A DNA stretch of 64,000 nt from the NCBI RefSeq assembly GCF_900465355.1, contig NZ_LS483254.1:1116001-1180000 (forward strand), written 5' to 3'. This document shows, one piece after another, positions 62,069-64,000 of this stretch. Both the position numbers and the translations under genes were made by a program. Within the stretch, counting starts at the first letter, position 1. Every line of letters begins with the position of its first letter. Under the pieces are notes generated by a model. The model did no database searches. It worked only from the letters and a program-made list of their open reading frames with translations, and had not been told where the DNA came from. This stretch comes from Candidatus Bipolaricaulis anaerobius (GTDB lineage Bacteria; Bipolaricaulota; Bipolaricaulia; Bipolaricaulales; Bipolaricaulaceae).

Positions 62069-62135
62069 CTAGCGGCGGTCCACAGTTTACGGTGCACCCG
62101 TTCTCGGTTCACGCCAACCGATGGCCGCCTCGCTG

Positions 62136-62227
62136 CGGAGGGAGTGGGATTCGAACCCACGGCTAAGGCTCAACACCCCAGCAACGGCTTAGCAAGCCGT
62201 CGTCTTCGGCCACTCGACCATCCCTCC
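62136..62227 (-). tRNA. tRNA-Ser (GCT)
   Basis: A class II tRNA with a long variable arm. Acceptor GGAGGGA pairs with TCCCTCC, discriminator G; CCA is not encoded. The anticodon loop TTGCTAA has GCT at complement 62191-62193. Confidence 0.94.
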
Positions 62228-62236
62228 GACCGCCCC

Positions 62237-62266
62237 ATTCTACGCTTGTCCCGAACGGGATGCCAA
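62237..62266 (-). promoter_or_regulatory. Promoter of tRNA-Ser/tRNA-Arg
   Basis: On the minus strand TTGGCA (62266-62261) and TAGAAT (62242-62237) are 18 nt apart; the tRNA-Ser 5' end follows 9 nt after the -10. Confidence 0.6.
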
Positions 62267-62311
62267 ACTCTTGACCGGAACCACACTCCCCCTAGCGGCT
62301 ATCATCGCCCC

Positions 62312-63118
62312 ATGGCCCACCATCCACTCGATCCCTACCGGGGGTTCCTCCTCGACCTCGATGGGGTCCTCGTGCGAGGGAGGAACGTTCTCCCGGGGGC
62401 GGCGGACGCCCTAGCGGCCCTTCGCAACCGCGGCCCGGTGGCCCTCCTCACGAACAACTCCACCCAGTCCCGTTTGGCTGTGGCAAGGCGACTGAGCGAA
62501 CGGGGGCTCCCCGTGAGCGCGGCGGAGGTGATCCCGAGTTGCTACGTCGCGGCCCACTACCTGCGGGAGGAGATCGGCACGGTGCAGTTCTGGTACCTCG
62601 GTGAGGAAGGGATCGCCGCGGAGATGGGCCTCGCCGGCCATCGGCATGTGGAACCCGCACAGGCGGAGTGGGTCGTGGTGGGGATGGATCGCGCCCTGAC
62701 CTACGGCAAGCTCTCCCACGCCCTCCAGGCGCTCCTCGCGGGAGCGCGGCTCCTGGCTACGAACCGTGACCCGACCTACCCCACCGAGACCGGCCTCATC
62801 CCGGGGGCAGGGGCGGTCGTGGGGGCGCTGGGGGGGATGGGGTTCCCCCCCGCGCTCGTGGTCGGCAAACCCTCGCCCATCGCGTACCGCGTGGCCCTGA
62901 CCGCACTGGGGATCGGCCCGGCCGAGGCGCTGATGATCGGGGACCGGCTGGAGACGGACGTCCGCGGCGCCCAGCGCCTGGGGATGGACACGGCCCTCGT
63001 CCTGTCGGGGGTCTCCACCGCAGAGGACATCGCGCGGACCGGGATCCAGCCGACGTGGGTCGCCCCGGACCTCCCGGCTCTGGTGCGGGGGGAGGTCCTC
63101 CCGCCGCCCCAGCGGTAG
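62312..63118 (+). CDS. HAD-IIA family phosphatase (NagD-like)
   Basis: A 268-residue HAD phosphatase. Motif I is FLLDLDGVL, motif II LLTNNST, motif III the Lys of VVGKPSP and motif IV MIGDRLETDV, the exact arrangement of the NagD/p-nitrophenylphosphatase group with a C2 cap. Members act on nucleotides, glycerol phosphate or phosphoglycolate. TATCAT ends 6 nt before the ATG and no ribosome site is visible, so it is probably leaderless. Confidence 0.9.
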   Translation: MAHHPLDPYRGFLLDLDGVLVRGRNVLPGAADALAALRNRGPVALLTNNSTQSRLAVARRLSERGLPVSAAEVIPSCYVAAHYLREEIGTVQFWYLGEEGIAAEMGLAGHRHVEPAQAEWVVVGMDRALTYGKLSHALQALLAGARLLATNRDPTYPTETGLIPGAGAVVGALGGMGFPPALVVGKPSPIAYRVALTALGIGPAEALMIGDRLETDVRGAQRLGMDTALVLSGVSTAEDIARTGIQPTWVAPDLPALVRGEVLPPPQR

Positions 63119-63151
63119 GCGGGGAGCAAGCGGCTCGGTCCCGGGTGCGGC

Positions 63152-64000
63152 TCACCCCGCCTGACTGGCGGCGCGGAAGGTGAACCCGTTACGGAATACC
63201 ACCAGACAAGCGTCCACGACCTGCGGGTCGTAGAGCTTGCCCCGGCCAGCCTCGACCTCGGCGAGGGCGGCCTCGATCCCGAGCGCCGCCCGGTACGGCC
63301 GGTGGGAGCTGATCGCCTCCACAACATCGGCCACGGCGAGGATCCGCGCCCCAAGGAGGATCTCTTCGCCCGCGAGCCCCTGAGGGTAGCCGGAGCCATC
63401 CAGCCGCTCGTGGTGCTGGTGGACGACCTCCGCCACCGGCCACGGGAAGTCAATGCCCTGTAGCACGTTCCACCCCGCCTCGGGATGGACCCGCACCATG
63501 TCCATCTCCAACGGGCTCAGCCGGCCGGGCTTGCTCAGGATCTCGCTCGGGACGACGATCTTCCCCACATCGTGCACGAGCCCCGCGATCCGCAAGCCGG
63601 CCTGGTCCTTCGCCGACAGGCCCAGTTCGCGGGCGATGGCCACAGCGAGTTCGGCCACCCGCCGCTGGTGTCCGGCGGTGTAGGGGTCGCGGAGCTCGAT
63701 CGTCGAGGCGAGGGCGTCCACGATGGCGTCGAACAAGTGCTGTATCCTGGCGTAGCTCTCCGCGAGCTCCGCCTCCGTGCGCTTGCGGGCGGAGATGTCG
63801 CTCATCACCCCGCGCACACCCGCGGGCTTCCCATCCCGGAAGAACGGCTTGGTCAAGGTGCGGACCCAGATGAGATCCCCGGACTTGGCGATCACGCGGT
63901 GCTCAAACGGCGCCGGTTCCCGGCCGGAGAGGGTCTCCTGGAAGGCCTGGAAGAGCCCCGGGAGGTCGTCCGGATGGATGAACCGGGCGAACGGCTGGCC
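63152..64000 (-). CDS. PAS/HD-GYP domain protein, 5' end beyond the window
   Basis: The frame is open to the window edge, so the N-terminus is missing; 282 residues are visible. First comes the end of a PAS domain with its PAC motif (FIHPDDL; GVRGVMSDISARKRTE), then a coiled linker and an HD-GYP domain with HDVGK and HHERLDGSGYPQGL. HD-GYP proteins hydrolyse cyclic di-GMP. The complete set HD...HDxGK...HH...GYP suggests an active enzyme. It probably has further sensor domains to the right. Confidence 0.9.
   Translation of the reverse strand, partial: GQPFARFIHPDDLPGLFQAFQETLSGREPAPFEHRVIAKSGDLIWVRTLTKPFFRDGKPAGVRGVMSDISARKRTEAELAESYARIQHLFDAIVDALASTIELRDPYTAGHQRRVAELAVAIARELGLSAKDQAGLRIAGLVHDVGKIVVPSEILSKPGRLSPLEMDMVRVHPEAGWNVLQGIDFPWPVAEVVHQHHERLDGSGYPQGLAGEEILLGARILAVADVVEAISSHRPYRAALGIEAALAEVEAGRGKLYDPQVVDACLVVFRNGFTFRAASQAG

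Noticed and set aside
62271-62305. TTGACC and TATCAT as a paired promoter of the HAD gene
   Set aside because: The spacer would be 23 nt, too long for a sigma-70 promoter; only the -10 placement is kept.

Overview
This window looks like the chromosome of a GC-rich, deep-branching, probably anaerobic and possibly thermophilic bacterium. Three things point that way. NusG carries a Thermotoga-like domain insertion. There is a fused ADP-forming acetyl-CoA synthetase. The 16S rRNA gene is not followed by 23S. A Bipolaricaulota/Acetothermia (OP1)-like organism is my best guess, but it rests on gene content and was not checked by alignment. Almost all of the sequence is coding, genes often overlap by 4 nt (ATGA/GTGA), and I see no insertion sequence, prophage or CRISPR array.

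Layout. 1-4145: right-hand end of a probable defence operon (DUF3696-type AAA ATPase, PIN-like nuclease, DUF499 ATPase with a HEPN motif). 4208-11039: miaB, a PfkB sugar kinase, a CBS protein, a DinG-type helicase and proS. 11084-11760: HEPN/MNT toxin-antitoxin-like pair on the minus strand. 11878-14778: EF-G-like protein, CBS protein, YjbQ. 14790-28216: translation/transcription super-operon (tRNA-Thr, Tyr, Thr, tuf, rpmG, tRNA-Trp, secE, nusG, rplKAJL, rpoB) that continues into NUDIX, ion transporter, metallo-hydrolase and priA genes. rpoC is absent from its usual place. 28213-34628: ferritin-like protein, def-fmt, recG, and queuosine salvage (Qng1-like plus tgt). 34705-35743: two decayed genes. 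35778-39087: regulators, a HAD phosphatase, a DUF4015 protein and tRNA-Ile.

39175-40957: a lone 16S rRNA gene with its own promoter, boxA and terminator. 41151-51706: a hopanoid locus that joins hpnA, shc, hpnG and hpnH with the last two MEP-pathway enzymes (ispG, ispH), a prenyl synthase and a three-gene signalling module. 51839-59342: glycosyltransferase, an OsmC/ArsR/glutaredoxin redox locus, a PC4-like protein, acetate-CoA ligase and a second two-component system. 59355-64000: YkuK-like protein, murE, coaE, tRNA-Arg, tRNA-Ser, a HAD phosphatase and a truncated PAS/HD-GYP protein.

How the parts fit. MEP enzymes and the prenyl synthase would supply precursors that Shc, HpnH and HpnG turn into hopanoids with an extended side chain; squalene synthesis genes must lie elsewhere. 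ADP-forming acetyl-CoA synthetase would yield ATP from acetyl-CoA. Qng1-like protein and Tgt form a short queuine salvage route. Several genes without a Shine-Dalgarno sequence have a -10-like TANNNT hexamer ending 6-7 nt before the ATG, which suggests frequent leaderless transcription.
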